Positions 18,075-27,568 of a DNA stretch of 50,664 nucleotides are shown piece after piece (position 1 is the first letter of the stretch; every line of letters begins with the position of its first letter). Origin of the DNA: Hyphomicrobiales bacterium (GTDB taxonomy: Bacteria > Pseudomonadota > Alphaproteobacteria > Rhizobiales > TMED25); the NCBI GenBank assembly GCA_016780665.1, contig JADHLM010000001.1, positions 1 to 50,664 of the forward strand, written 5' to 3'. A model generated the notes under the pieces. The model made no database searches. It saw only the letters and a program-made list of their open reading frames with translations, and was not told where the DNA came from. The position numbers and the translations under genes were made by a program.

Positions 18075-20153
18075 TTATTTTATATCAACTAGTTTTAAAT
18101 CTACAATGTATTGCAAAAGAAACAAAACTGAAGCCAATAGATTTATTCTATTGGTTTTAATTTTTTCATCTTCATGATTTACAACCACATTATCAAAAAA
18201 ATTATTAATTTCAGGAGTCAGAATTGACAGCTGGTACAAAAAATTCTTTGCTTCATTTATATCATCAGATTTAATATTTTGTTTAGTAAGTTTTTGTATG
18301 CCTGTGTATAAATTATTTTCTTCTTCTTTTTGAAATAAATTGACTGAAATATCTTCAAATTTAGTATCCAAATAGTCACCATCAATAATATTTTTTATCC
18401 TATTTAAGGATCTAAAAAGTTCTTTCCCTTCAGTTGTCTGGACAAAATCATTAATCATCTTAATTTTTGAGTTTATTCTGTAAAAATTAGATGTTTTATC
18501 AGCCGCTATTATTGCATTAGAGATCTGAATATCAATTTGTTGGTCACTTAGAAGAGTTCTGAACCTATCAACTAAGAACTCAACTAAATCTGAAGAAAGT
18601 GAACGTGCATCACCTTGATTACATATATTTGTCTCTATAAATAATTCTTCGATTAAATGATCAAAATTTAAATCCAGGTTGTTCACAATAATATTTCTAA
18701 TTATACCGTTACCAGATCTTCTCAGCGCATATGGATCTTTTGAGCCTGTTGGCTTCTCACCAATTGACCAAAAACAAACTAAATTATCAAGTTTATCTGC
18801 TAAAGATAAAATATAAGATAAATAATTAGTCGGAACTTTATCCTGAGGAGAATTTGGAAGATAATGTTCAGAGATGGCATCACAAACACTCTTATCGTAT
18901 CCCTGATTTAGCGCATAATATCTTCCCATTACACCTTGTAGCTCAGGAAATTCACCGACCATTTCTGTTAAAAGATCATTCTTGATAAGTTTTGACGCCA
19001 ATATGATGTTTTCATCTTTTATATTTAGAATGGTTGATATTTTCTGAGCAATGTTTCCAATTCGTTCAATCTTATTTGATAAAGTGCCTATCTGCTTATG
19101 AAAAGTTACATTTTCAAGCAATTCACTTTTTTCAATAAGGGGTTGTGCATTATCACGATCCCAAAAATATTTAGCATCATATAATCTTGCCGATAATACT
19201 CTTTCATTTCCATTGATAATGAATTTACCTTTATCCATTGAGTCAATATTTGACACCAAAATGAATTTGTTAGTAATTTTACCTGTCTTATTATCAACAA
19301 CGGAAAAATACTTTTGGTGGCTTTTCATTGATGTAATCAATACTTCTTTGGGAAGTTCAAGAAATGCTTCTTCAAAATTCCCTATGTGAACAATTGGCCA
19401 CTCAACTAATCCTGATACTTCATCCAGCAAATCTTCATCCATCAGAATTTTTAAGTCATATCGCCGCTCTATTTGCTCTAGTTGAGATAGTATCTCATTT
19501 TTTCTATCATCTACATCCAGCATCACATAGTTTTTATGTAATTCTTCTAAATAATTATTTATAGATTTGATTGATATTTGATTATTTTTAAGGAACCTAT
19601 GCCCATAAGTGTAATTATTAGAGCTAATATCATCAATATCAAAATCTACTAGAATAATTTTTGTTTTATCAAATATTAGAGCAAGAATATTTCTAAGAGG
19701 TCTTACCCAACGGAGACTTCCATTACCCCACCTCATTGATTTTGGCCATGGGAATTTAGTAATTATCTCTGTAATAATTACGGGAAGTATTTCCGGTGCA
19801 AACTTTGATGGAATTTTTTGGGTAAATTGATATCTATCACCTTTTTTATCATTGATTATGGTACAATCTTTAGTTGATTTTGCACCACATGATCTTAAAA
19901 AACCATCAATCGCAATTTTTGGAGCATCAACTCGTGGACCAAGCTTCTCAACTTCGATCTCCTCACTATATAGCTCAATTTCTTCTACAATTATTGTTAA
20001 TCTTCGTGATGAATAAAATGATCTAATTTTTTCATATTTTAATCCAATTTCACTTATCTTTTGAATAAATTCATTCTCAAGATGCTTGGAAGCATTTTTT
20101 TGCATTCTTGAAGGTATTTCCTCAGATAAAAGTTCTAGGACAAAGTTAGCCAT
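18075..20153 (-). CDS. glyS: Glycyl-tRNA synthetase beta subunit
   Basis: Beta chain of the alpha2beta2 bacterial GlyRS, needed for tRNA-Gly recognition. 692 residues. Landmarks are LELLSEEIPSRMQ at the N-terminus, FPWPKSMRW and GSLRWVRPLRNI, TYGHRFL, VEWPIVHIGNFEEAFLELP, SMKSHQKYFSV, FILVSNID, and in the HD-like region GEFPELQGVMGRYYAL and PKD-type KPTGSKDPYALRRSGNG. ATG with AGGT at good spacing; 13 nt after glyQ. Confidence 0.97.
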   Translation of the reverse strand: MANFVLELLSEEIPSRMQKNASKHLENEFIQKISEIGLKYEKIRSFYSSRRLTIIVEEIELYSEEIEVEKLGPRVDAPKIAIDGFLRSCGAKSTKDCTIINDKKGDRYQFTQKIPSKFAPEILPVIITEIITKFPWPKSMRWGNGSLRWVRPLRNILALIFDKTKIILVDFDIDDISSNNYTYGHRFLKNNQISIKSINNYLEELHKNYVMLDVDDRKNEILSQLEQIERRYDLKILMDEDLLDEVSGLVEWPIVHIGNFEEAFLELPKEVLITSMKSHQKYFSVVDNKTGKITNKFILVSNIDSMDKGKFIINGNERVLSARLYDAKYFWDRDNAQPLIEKSELLENVTFHKQIGTLSNKIERIGNIAQKISTILNIKDENIILASKLIKNDLLTEMVGEFPELQGVMGRYYALNQGYDKSVCDAISEHYLPNSPQDKVPTNYLSYILSLADKLDNLVCFWSIGEKPTGSKDPYALRRSGNGIIRNIIVNNLDLNFDHLIEELFIETNICNQGDARSLSSDLVEFLVDRFRTLLSDQQIDIQISNAIIAADKTSNFYRINSKIKMINDFVQTTEGKELFRSLNRIKNIIDGDYLDTKFEDISVNLFQKEEENNLYTGIQKLTKQNIKSDDINEAKNFLYQLSILTPEINNFFDNVVVNHEDEKIKTNRINLLASVLFLLQYIVDLKLVDIK

Positions 20154-20166
20154 ATGAGCACCTACA

Positions 20167-21063
20167 CTAAAAATCTCTTGTATTCATCCATGCATCAGCT
20201 GACTTTTTAGCTAACGACCTTACTCTTAGGATGTATGACTGTCTTTCTGTTACAGATATCGCACCACGTGCATCTAATAAATTGAACAAATGTGATGCTT
20301 TGATACATTGATCGTATGCAGGTAAAGCAAGGTTTAGATCGGCAAGTCTTTTACACTCTTTTTCAATTTTATCAAATTGATCTACAATAAGCTCTATGTC
20401 TGCATGATTAAAGTTATAATCAGAATACTCACGCTCTGCTTCTTTGAACACATCTCCATAGGTTATTTTTTTTTCATTTTGTAGACCGTTATAATTCAAG
20501 TCATATACATTATCTACACCTTGAACATACATAGCCAATCTTTCTAACCCATATGTTAGTTCACCTGTTACTGGCTTACAATCATACCCACATACTTGTT
20601 GAAAATATGTAAATTGTGATACTTCCATCCCATCACACCAAACTTCCCATCCAAGCCCCCAAGCACCAAGAGTTGGACTTTCCCAGTCGTCCTCTACAAA
20701 TCTTATATCATGTTTGGATTTATCAATTCCGATATATTCAAGGCTATCAAGATAAAGATCCTGAATGTTATTTGGGGATGGTTTTAAAACTACTTGAAAT
20801 TGGTAATAATGTTGCAATCTGTTTGGGTTTTCTCCAAACCTTCCATCGGTTGGCCTTCTTGATGGTTGAACATATGCGGCATTCCACTTTTGACTTCCAA
20901 GTGCTCTCAATATTGTGGCAGGATGAAAAGTTCCAGCGCCTACCTCCATATCATACGGCTGAAGAATAACACATTCATTTTGAGCCCAAAAATCCTGAAG
21001 CATTAGAATTAAATCCTGGAATGAATTACTAGGATCTTTCAATGTATTATTTTTATTAGCCAT
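20167..21063 (-). CDS. glyQ: Glycyl-tRNA synthetase alpha subunit
   Basis: Catalytic class II subunit of the heterotetrameric GlyRS. 298 residues with SFQDLILMLQDFWAQNEC, PYDMEVGAGTFHPAT, WNAAYVQPSRRPTDGRYG-like block (here ending RFG), NPNRLQHYYQFQV, LGWEVWCDGMEVSQFTYFQQ and TYGLERLAMYVQ. ATG start. First gene of a glyQ-glyS-ppdK unit, preceded by a 102-nt gap with a candidate promoter. Confidence 0.97.
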   Translation of the reverse strand: MANKNNTLKDPSNSFQDLILMLQDFWAQNECVILQPYDMEVGAGTFHPATILRALGSQKWNAAYVQPSRRPTDGRFGENPNRLQHYYQFQVVLKPSPNNIQDLYLDSLEYIGIDKSKHDIRFVEDDWESPTLGAWGLGWEVWCDGMEVSQFTYFQQVCGYDCKPVTGELTYGLERLAMYVQGVDNVYDLNYNGLQNEKKITYGDVFKEAEREYSDYNFNHADIELIVDQFDKIEKECKRLADLNLALPAYDQCIKASHLFNLLDARGAISVTERQSYILRVRSLAKKSADAWMNTRDF

Positions 21064-21100
21064 AACTCTAGCTATCTGAAATTAATGATAAGATTTATTA

Positions 21101-21129
21101 TCTATATAGGATAAATATTTATTATACAA
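21101..21129 (-). promoter_or_regulatory. Candidate promoter for glyQ-glyS-ppdK
   Basis: On the minus strand TTGTAT (21129-21124) is followed after 17 nt by TATAGA (21106-21101), about 38 nt before the glyQ ATG. Each hexamer matches 4 of 6 consensus bases. I see no T-box or riboswitch-like structure here. Confidence 0.3.
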
Positions 21130-21165
21130 TTTTTTTTAAATTTTACTTCTAGAGATGAGCATAAT

Positions 21166-21942
21166 TCAACTTTTTAATGTCAATCTGGAATTTCCCCTCA
21201 GAATTTTCTCAACAGTATCCGTGTAATGACCATTTTCGTCATGCATAATCAATGGATATAATAATCGTGCTTTTGATTTTGAACCCTTTTTTAACTGAAC
21301 AATAACCCTATCTGCATCTTTTCCCCCTTTAGAAGTTAGCGGTAAGATATTGATGCTGCCGTGATTACCAAGTGAATTAATCATACTCAACAAGTTTTCA
21401 ACCTTATTTATAATTGTAAGTGTCCCATTGTGTTTCAATAAATTATTGGCAGCATCAATCCATCTAGGTAAATCATTGACTGAAAAAGTTTTAGCAATTT
21501 TATTATGGTGAGATGTTGGAATAATATTCTTTTGACTATCAAAATATGGAGGATTCATAAATATATGATCAAATAAAATATACATTTTTGAACTAATTAA
21601 ATGTGACCTTATCTTCGTGTCTAAAATATCTAAATTTTTTATTGTTATTTGAGTATTCATGTCATTTAATTGAACATTTCTTTGCGCAAGCGAGACATTT
21701 GTATTATCATTATCAATAGCAACAATTTCAATATCTTTCACAAAATGAGCAAGAGCTATAGATGCGGTAGCATTGCCAGTTCCAATTTCTAATACAAAAT
21801 CTCCAAACTTAGCAGGAACAGCTGCGGATAGAAGTATTGTATCTGATCCTGAGCGCCCGCCATCTTTAAGTTGTTCTATTGTAATTTTTCCATCAAGAAA
21901 TTTATCCAAGGTAGTGGCGTGAATGTTTATAGTTTTATTCAT
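21166..21942 (-). CDS. TrmN6-like tRNA1(Val) (adenine37-N6)-methyltransferase
   Basis: Class I SAM-dependent methyltransferase of 258 residues. Motif I reads LEIGTGNATASIALAH, the adenine-N6 motif IV is NPPYF (about residues 129-133), and the N-terminal LKDGGRSGSDTILLSAAVP is the block typical of alphaproteobacterial TrmN6/YfiC-type enzymes. The predicted role is m6A37 formation in a tRNA, inferred from the family. ATG start. It is divergently placed from the polyprenyl synthase gene, a linkage common in alphaproteobacteria. Confidence 0.8.
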   Translation of the reverse strand: MNKTINIHATTLDKFLDGKITIEQLKDGGRSGSDTILLSAAVPAKFGDFVLEIGTGNATASIALAHFVKDIEIVAIDNDNTNVSLAQRNVQLNDMNTQITIKNLDILDTKIRSHLISSKMYILFDHIFMNPPYFDSQKNIIPTSHHNKIAKTFSVNDLPRWIDAANNLLKHNGTLTIINKVENLLSMINSLGNHGSINILPLTSKGGKDADRVIVQLKKGSKSKARLLYPLIMHDENGHYTDTVEKILRGNSRLTLKS

Positions 21943-22017
21943 TTTCTAAAAATTAAATTTGTTTATTAATATCAAAAAACAAATTATACCTTATGTAAAT
22001 AAAAATTGAGATATTTG

Positions 22018-23007
22018 ATGAATAAGAACGACATTGGGATAAAACAACTAATTTCATTAACTGAAGCAGATATGGCAAAGGTCAATAGCCTCATAATACA
22101 AAAAACTATGTCAAACACAGAGATGATCCCAAAAATCTCACAGTATCTTATTTCTTCAGGTGGGAAAAGATTAAGACCAATGCTTACAATTGCTTCAAGC
22201 AGACTTTGCAATTGTGATAATGAGCACTACATCACCCTAGCCGCAAGTGTTGAGTTCATGCATACAGCAACTTTATTACATGACGACGTTGTAGACGATA
22301 GCCGCATGAGGAGAGGAAAAATATCAGCAAGAATGCTTTGGGGAAATGAAGCGAGTGTTCTGGTAGGAGATTACCTTCTTGGGGAAGCATTCAAAATGAT
22401 GGTTGACGCTCGTTCACTAGATGCTCTTGAGGTCTTATCTAATGCTGCTGCAATAATTGCAGAGGGAGAAGTTATGCAACTAGTTTATTCAAATCAATTG
22501 TTATTAAGTAAAGAACAATATTTTAAAATAATTGATCACAAAACCGCAAAATTATTTAGTGCTGCAGCTGAAATAGGTGCAATCATCTCAAACGCACCAA
22601 AAGAATATGCAGAACAACTAAGGAATTTTGGACAATTCTTAGGAATTGCTTTTCAGCTAACTGATGACGCACTTGATTATAGTCTAGATAGTAGTGATAT
22701 TGGTAAAGACCTAGGTGATGATTTTTATGAAGGCAAAATAACGTATCCTATCATTATTGCGATTGAGAAGGCTGAAGCAGAGGAAAGAACAAAGTGGGAA
22801 AAATTGATGCAAAAAAAACAGCGTGATGAAAATGATTTCCAATTTGCTAGGGATATGCTAGTGACCTCTGGGGCAATTAAAGAGACTTTGATTGAAGCTG
22901 AAAAGTATGCACATAAAGCTATTAAATGCCTTGATTGCTTTCATGATAACGAGATCAAAAAGGCAATGATTGATGGTGCCCATTTCTCCTATAATAGAGA
23001 TATTTAA
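22018..23007 (+). CDS. ispB: Trans-polyprenyl diphosphate synthase (octaprenyl/decaprenyl type)
   Basis: Extends farnesyl or geranylgeranyl diphosphate with isopentenyl diphosphate to make the long ubiquinone side chain. 329 residues from ATG 22018 (a TTG four codons upstream is also in frame). Family motifs are SSGGKRLRPMLTI, the first aspartate-rich motif LLHDDVVDDSRMRRG, GDYLLGEAF, and the second motif FQLTDDALDY followed by GKDLGDDFYEGKITYPI. Chain length cannot be read directly. The gene overlaps the ispE tail by 4 nt on the other strand. Confidence 0.93.
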   Translation: MNKNDIGIKQLISLTEADMAKVNSLIIQKTMSNTEMIPKISQYLISSGGKRLRPMLTIASSRLCNCDNEHYITLAASVEFMHTATLLHDDVVDDSRMRRGKISARMLWGNEASVLVGDYLLGEAFKMMVDARSLDALEVLSNAAAIIAEGEVMQLVYSNQLLLSKEQYFKIIDHKTAKLFSAAAEIGAIISNAPKEYAEQLRNFGQFLGIAFQLTDDALDYSLDSSDIGKDLGDDFYEGKITYPIIIAIEKAEAEERTKWEKLMQKKQRDENDFQFARDMLVTSGAIKETLIEAEKYAHKAIKCLDCFHDNEIKKAMIDGAHFSYNRDI

Positions 23008-23855
23008 TTTTCAATCCTAACAGATTTTATCCAAAAATTTGGATAGATAGTTCTTATATACTTCTCACTATCAACAGCATCTTCATATTTTTTATATAAC
23101 CCGAAACATGTTGAACCACTCCCCGTCATTCTTGAAATAATACACCCCCTACTATCTTTAATTTTGTCTAACACATCATTAATTATGGGATATTTTTTTA
23201 CAACAAGATCTTGAAGATCATTTTTTGAATACTTTAAATTTTCAATACTCAAATCACCCTTCAGAATTGCAGTTTTTTCATCTATTTTTTTAATAATGAA
23301 ATTTTCAAATACCCACTTCGTAGACACTGAAATATTTGGGTACACAATCAATGCATATAATGGAGAATAAACGCTCACTCTATCGATATGCTCGCCTAAA
23401 CCTGAAACTCTTGCAGAATAATTTGTATAACATACTGGAATATCTGCGCCCACTGTTTTGGCGATTGAGTCTAGATTAATATCATTAGGATTAATATTAT
23501 TGTCCTCAATTAAAAACCTCATAAATGATGCAGCATCAGCTGAACCTCCCCCAAGACCAGCGGATATGGGTATTTTTTTCTCAACATGGATTGAATACTT
23601 ATGTAGGTTAGGGTAATTTGCTAAAAAATATTCATAGGTTTTAATTATGGTATTATTTGTTTCTGATATATTTTCTTCAAAGGGACTATCAAAATTTACA
23701 GATAGTTTTGATGATCTTTTGACTTTAATTGTATCACTTAAGTTTAGAAAAACTATGACACTCTCAATATTATGATACCCATCATCTCTTTTATTTAACA
23801 CTTTCAAATCTAAGTTAATTTTAGCAAAAGCGGATAAAAAAGAAGTTGATTTCAT
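23004..23855 (-). CDS. ispE: 4-diphosphocytidyl-2-C-methyl-D-erythritol kinase
   Basis: GHMP-family kinase of the MEP pathway that phosphorylates CDP-ME at the 2-hydroxyl. 283 residues with the N-terminal AKINLDLKVLNKRDDGYHNI, the ATP-binding glycine-rich PISAGLGGGSADAASFM and the C-terminal RMTGSGSTCFGLY. ATG start, 15 nt after the ETF-QO gene on the same strand. Confidence 0.96.
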   Translation of the reverse strand: MKSTSFLSAFAKINLDLKVLNKRDDGYHNIESVIVFLNLSDTIKVKRSSKLSVNFDSPFEENISETNNTIIKTYEYFLANYPNLHKYSIHVEKKIPISAGLGGGSADAASFMRFLIEDNNINPNDINLDSIAKTVGADIPVCYTNYSARVSGLGEHIDRVSVYSPLYALIVYPNISVSTKWVFENFIIKKIDEKTAILKGDLSIENLKYSKNDLQDLVVKKYPIINDVLDKIKDSRGCIISRMTGSGSTCFGLYKKYEDAVDSEKYIRTIYPNFWIKSVRIEN

Positions 23856-23870
23856 ACAAATAAAATTAGC

Positions 23871-25529
23871 CTACATATTGGAATAATTTGGTCCTCCGCC
23901 ACCTTCTGGGACCTGCCAATTTATGTTTTGATTTGGGTCTTTAATGTCGCAAGTCTTACAATGCACACAATTTTGTGCATTAATTTGGAGTCTTGTTTCA
24001 TTGTCATTTTTTATCCATTCATAAACTCCAGCAGGACAGTAATTTGCTGATGGTCCACCATATTCTGAATATTCACTATTTAATTGAAGAGTTGAGTCCA
24101 TAACATTTAAATGTATTGGTTGATCCTCTTCGTGATTTGTTGAAGATAAGTAGACAGAAGAAAGCCTATCAAATGTATACACTCCATCTGGTTTTGGATA
24201 TTCAATTACTTTAGCATTATCAATATGTATTGTAGATTCATGATCTGGTTTTTTATGGGATAATGTAATTGGAATGTTAATACCAACATCACGTAACCAC
24301 ATATCTAAACCACCAAGACCTATACCTATAAAGGTTCCAAAACGTGACCATAGAGGCTTAACATTTTTAACTTTAGACAACTCTTTAGCAATTGAACTTT
24401 TATCATAACTTTCTTGATATTCAACTAGCTCTTCATCTGTCTGACCACTTACAAACTTCTTAATCATCTCATCAGCAGCTAATATACCGCTCATGATAGC
24501 GTTGTGCGAGCCTTTAATCCGAGGAACATTTACAAATCCAGCAGCACAGCCAACAAGTAGCCCCCCAGGGAATGTTAATCTTGGTACAGATTGGTATCCA
24601 CCTTCATTTATAACCCTTGCACCATATGAAATCCTCTTTCCACCTTCCAAAAACTCCTTAATAGACGGGTGTGTTTTAAATCTCTGCATTTCTTCGAAAG
24701 GTGAAAGGTTTGGATTTGAATAGTTCAAATGCACAACAAAACCAATAGATACCAGATTTTTATCAAAATGATACATAAATGAGCCACCACCTGTTTTACT
24801 ATCTAATGGCCAACCCATAGTATGCTGAACTAACCCTGGTTTATGTTTATCCGTTGGCACTTCCCATAATTCTTTTATTCCAATGCCGTATTTTTGAAAA
24901 TCTGAGTCTTTATCTAAATTATATTTTTTAATTATCTGCTTCGTTAGATGACCGCGAGCACCTTCTGCAAGAATTGTATATTTTGCTCTGATTTCCATTC
25001 CTGGCATATAGGTATCTTTTTTGTTTCCATCTTTTGATATTCCAAAATCACCGGTAACGACACCTCTTACTATATCGTTCTCATATATTATCTCAGATGC
25101 TGGAAATCCTGGATATATCTCAATTCCCATCGACTGTGCAATGTTGCTAAGCCATTTGACAACATTTGATAAACTTGTGGCATAGCACTTGTGATTTGAC
25201 ATCAATCGAGGCAGAAGAAAATTTGGAATCCTAAGTCTCCCCGCCGGTCCCAAAATATAGAATCTATCATCAACGACTTCATCCATCACTGGAGGTTCCA
25301 TATCTCTCCAATTAGGTAATAAATTATCAAGTCCAATTGGATCGATAACTGCACCAGACAAAATATGTGCTCCGACTTCTGATCCTTTTTCTAGTATCAC
25401 AATATTAATATCTTTATCTTGCTTTTGTGCTTCGCTTTTAAGCCTTATTGCTGTTGCCAGCCCAGCCGGTCCAGCGCCAATAATCACAACATCTACTTCA
25501 ATGGAATCTCTTGATTGCTCTTCACTCAT
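23871..25529 (-). CDS. Electron transfer flavoprotein-ubiquinone oxidoreductase
   Basis: Membrane-associated enzyme that passes electrons from ETF (reduced by acyl-CoA and other dehydrogenases) to ubiquinone. N-terminal FAD motif VDVVIIGAGPAGLATAIRL, then LEKGSEVGAHILSGAVIDP, and FTMGWPL-type block (HTMGWPL) with GGSFMYH. The C-terminus carries the [4Fe-4S] ligands in NYCPAGVYEW and NCVHCKTCDIKDP. 552 residues. ATG 25529 is chosen over a GTG two codons upstream because AAGGTG sits 5-6 nt before it. ETF subunits are not in this window. Confidence 0.96.
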   Translation of the reverse strand: MSEEQSRDSIEVDVVIIGAGPAGLATAIRLKSEAQKQDKDINIVILEKGSEVGAHILSGAVIDPIGLDNLLPNWRDMEPPVMDEVVDDRFYILGPAGRLRIPNFLLPRLMSNHKCYATSLSNVVKWLSNIAQSMGIEIYPGFPASEIIYENDIVRGVVTGDFGISKDGNKKDTYMPGMEIRAKYTILAEGARGHLTKQIIKKYNLDKDSDFQKYGIGIKELWEVPTDKHKPGLVQHTMGWPLDSKTGGGSFMYHFDKNLVSIGFVVHLNYSNPNLSPFEEMQRFKTHPSIKEFLEGGKRISYGARVINEGGYQSVPRLTFPGGLLVGCAAGFVNVPRIKGSHNAIMSGILAADEMIKKFVSGQTDEELVEYQESYDKSSIAKELSKVKNVKPLWSRFGTFIGIGLGGLDMWLRDVGINIPITLSHKKPDHESTIHIDNAKVIEYPKPDGVYTFDRLSSVYLSSTNHEEDQPIHLNVMDSTLQLNSEYSEYGGPSANYCPAGVYEWIKNDNETRLQINAQNCVHCKTCDIKDPNQNINWQVPEGGGGPNYSNM

Positions 25530-25650
25530 TATCACCTTTTTGATCTTTTTATTAATTAACTTCCAATTTTAACAATTATAATTTTTTTTATATTAATTAC
25601 ATTAATAATAGTTACAATTAATAGAATAAATATAAAAAAATAAACTAATA

Positions 25651-26361
25651 ATGAGAGATCTACAGAAAATTTTGTTACTTGATTGGTACCAACAGGAAAA
25701 TATTACTCTTTCATTCAAAAGAGAATCAACTGATAAAAAAAAACAAAATAAAGTAATACCCTATTCACAAGAAATAGAAGATCTAACATCTATCTCTAAT
25801 ATTATACAATATATATATAAAAAACCTTTAACAGACTTAAAAAAATATTCAAAACATTCTTTAATCCATGAAGGCAATGGCAACCCAGATTTCTTAGTTG
25901 TGAATGATTTCACAAATTCTACGGAACAAAACTCAAACACAAATATTCTTTGCTCAGATGAAAGAGAATTATTGGAAAAAATGCTAAGTGCTATTGATAT
26001 AAATTTGAATAATAATTCAATAATTAATGTTTTTTTTTGGCGTACACCAGGGAATAGAAATCCGACTAAAGATGAGATCGAGGATTGCATGCCAGCAGTA
26101 AAAAAATTAATAAAAGTCCTCGCTCCCAAATATATCATCACTTTGGGTGATCTTGCGCTAATGTCAATTATGGAAAGAAATTGTAATCTTATGGACTCAC
26201 GCGGGAAAAAACTTAATTGTGAATATTCTTCTACACCAATATTTGCTATTTTTCATCCAAGATTATTAATTAAACAACCATCACTGAAAAGACTTGCTTG
26301 GGAAGATTTAAAATTTATAAAAGAAAATATCAAAAAAGAAATGGAACCTACTCATGAGTGA
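25651..26361 (+). CDS. Uracil-DNA glycosylase family protein, divergent (motif A and FeS ligands missing)
   Basis: A 236-residue protein whose C-terminal half matches family 4/5-type uracil-DNA glycosylases: NVFFWRTPGNRNPTKDEIED followed by CMPAVKKLIKVLAPKYIITLG and the FHPRLLIKQPSLKRLAWEDL block. In alphaproteobacterial homologues the N-terminal half has a Cys ligand pair and the catalytic GEAPGxxED motif. Here the equivalent region reads NPDFLVVNDFTNSTEQ, with no glutamate/aspartate pair and no cysteine pair. It may be inactive or have a changed role. moaB overlaps its end by 8 nt. Confidence 0.7.
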   Translation: MRDLQKILLLDWYQQENITLSFKRESTDKKKQNKVIPYSQEIEDLTSISNIIQYIYKKPLTDLKKYSKHSLIHEGNGNPDFLVVNDFTNSTEQNSNTNILCSDERELLEKMLSAIDINLNNNSIINVFFWRTPGNRNPTKDEIEDCMPAVKKLIKVLAPKYIITLGDLALMSIMERNCNLMDSRGKKLNCEYSSTPIFAIFHPRLLIKQPSLKRLAWEDLKFIKENIKKEMEPTHE

Positions 26362-26878
26362 AGCGAAAGATAAATTTATAAGTTTAAAAATAGGTATAAT
26401 AACCGTCTCTGATACTAGAAATGTTGACAATGACACTTCAGGTGCATATCTATCTGACGCAATTAAGAAAAGTGGACATGAAATATCTAAGAGAGTAATC
26501 GTAAAAGATAGTATTGAACAAATACGTAATATTCTTCATGAATGGACATCCAAAAATGCAGTAGATGTGATAATCACTACTGGTGGAACTGGACTGACTG
26601 GAAGGGATAAAACTCCAGAAGCCATAGAACCACTTTTAGAAAAAAAGATTGATGGTTTTGCAGCTCTCTTTCATCAAATTAGTTCAACCAAAATTGGAAC
26701 TTCAACAATACAATCAAGAGCATTCGGTGGGATATATAAAAATATATATATATTCTCTTTACCTGGATCAACAAATGCATGCAAAGATGCATGGGATGGA
26801 ATTTTAAAACATCAATTAAATATTAATCATAAACCATGCAATCTTGTTGAGATCATCCCGAGGCTCTCCGAAAAATAA
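26354..26878 (+). CDS. moaB: Molybdenum cofactor biosynthesis protein B
   Basis: MogA/MoaB-fold protein of 174 residues related to the molybdopterin adenylyltransferases. Motifs are GIITVSDTRNVDNDTSG, the MPT-binding IITTGGTGLTGRDKTPEAI, GTSTIQSRAFGG and LPGSTNACKDAWDGIL. Closest by eye to MoaB. It starts inside the last codons of the preceding gene (8-nt overlap) and rnhB follows 8 nt later. No other molybdopterin genes are present in this window. Confidence 0.9.
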   Translation: MSEAKDKFISLKIGIITVSDTRNVDNDTSGAYLSDAIKKSGHEISKRVIVKDSIEQIRNILHEWTSKNAVDVIITTGGTGLTGRDKTPEAIEPLLEKKIDGFAALFHQISSTKIGTSTIQSRAFGGIYKNIYIFSLPGSTNACKDAWDGILKHQLNINHKPCNLVEIIPRLSEK

Positions 26879-26886
26879 TAATCCAG

Positions 26887-27507
26887 ATGACAACCGAATT
26901 AAAGCCCTCATTAGACTTTGAAAATTATTATAAAAGTCGTGGTTATGAAATTATTGCAGGGTTGGATGAAGCAGGAAGAGGTCCAATTGCTGGTCCAGTT
27001 GTAGCGGCAGCTGTAATTCTTGAGCAGGAAAATATCCCATCCGGTATAGATGACTCAAAAAAACTATCAAATACTCAAATAAAAAAGTTATACTTTGAAA
27101 TAATTAAGTCATCAAACGTTGGTATCGGAATAGCAGATGTTGAGTGTATTGATAGCATAAACATTTTGAATGCAACAAAATATGCAATGAATTTAGCTGG
27201 ATCGATGTTAAGTAAGAAACCTAATGTGCTGCTTATTGATGGTAATTTTACAATAAATAACCAAATAAAGAACGTTCCTATAATAGGAGGAGATAGAAAA
27301 TCTCTATCAATTGCGGCCGCATCAATTATAGCAAAATATATCAGAGATGAGATTATGAAAAAATTTGAATTTATTTATCCGAGTTTTTCATTTTCAAAAC
27401 ACAAAGGCTATCCAACATCCTTACACATCAGTGAAATTGAAAAATTTGGAATAATTGAACTACACAGAAAGACTTTTAAACCAATAAACAAAGATAAAAA
27501 AAAGTAA
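26887..27507 (+). CDS. rnhB: Ribonuclease HII
   Basis: Removes ribonucleotides embedded in DNA and RNA primers from RNA-DNA hybrids. 206 residues. The DEXG-type motif GLDEAGRGPIAGPV contains the first two metal-binding acids; LLIDGN supplies another Asp; SIIAKYIRDEIM, FIYPSFSFSKHKGYPT and the C-terminal LHRKTFKP are RNase HII blocks. It lies between moaB and ccrM, an rnhB-ccrM pairing seen in many alphaproteobacteria. Confidence 0.96.
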   Translation: MTTELKPSLDFENYYKSRGYEIIAGLDEAGRGPIAGPVVAAAVILEQENIPSGIDDSKKLSNTQIKKLYFEIIKSSNVGIGIADVECIDSINILNATKYAMNLAGSMLSKKPNVLLIDGNFTINNQIKNVPIIGGDRKSLSIAAASIIAKYIRDEIMKKFEFIYPSFSFSKHKGYPTSLHISEIEKFGIIELHRKTFKPINKDKKK

Positions 27508-27568
27508 TAATTTAGAAAATAATAACTTTTTGTTGTCAAAATATAAAAAAATAATTTTTAGCAACAAA

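Noticed and set aside
27530..27568. TTG starts extending CcrM by 12-13 residues
   Set aside because: No ribosome-binding site supports them, and the ATG at 27569 already gives a protein slightly longer than Caulobacter CcrM.
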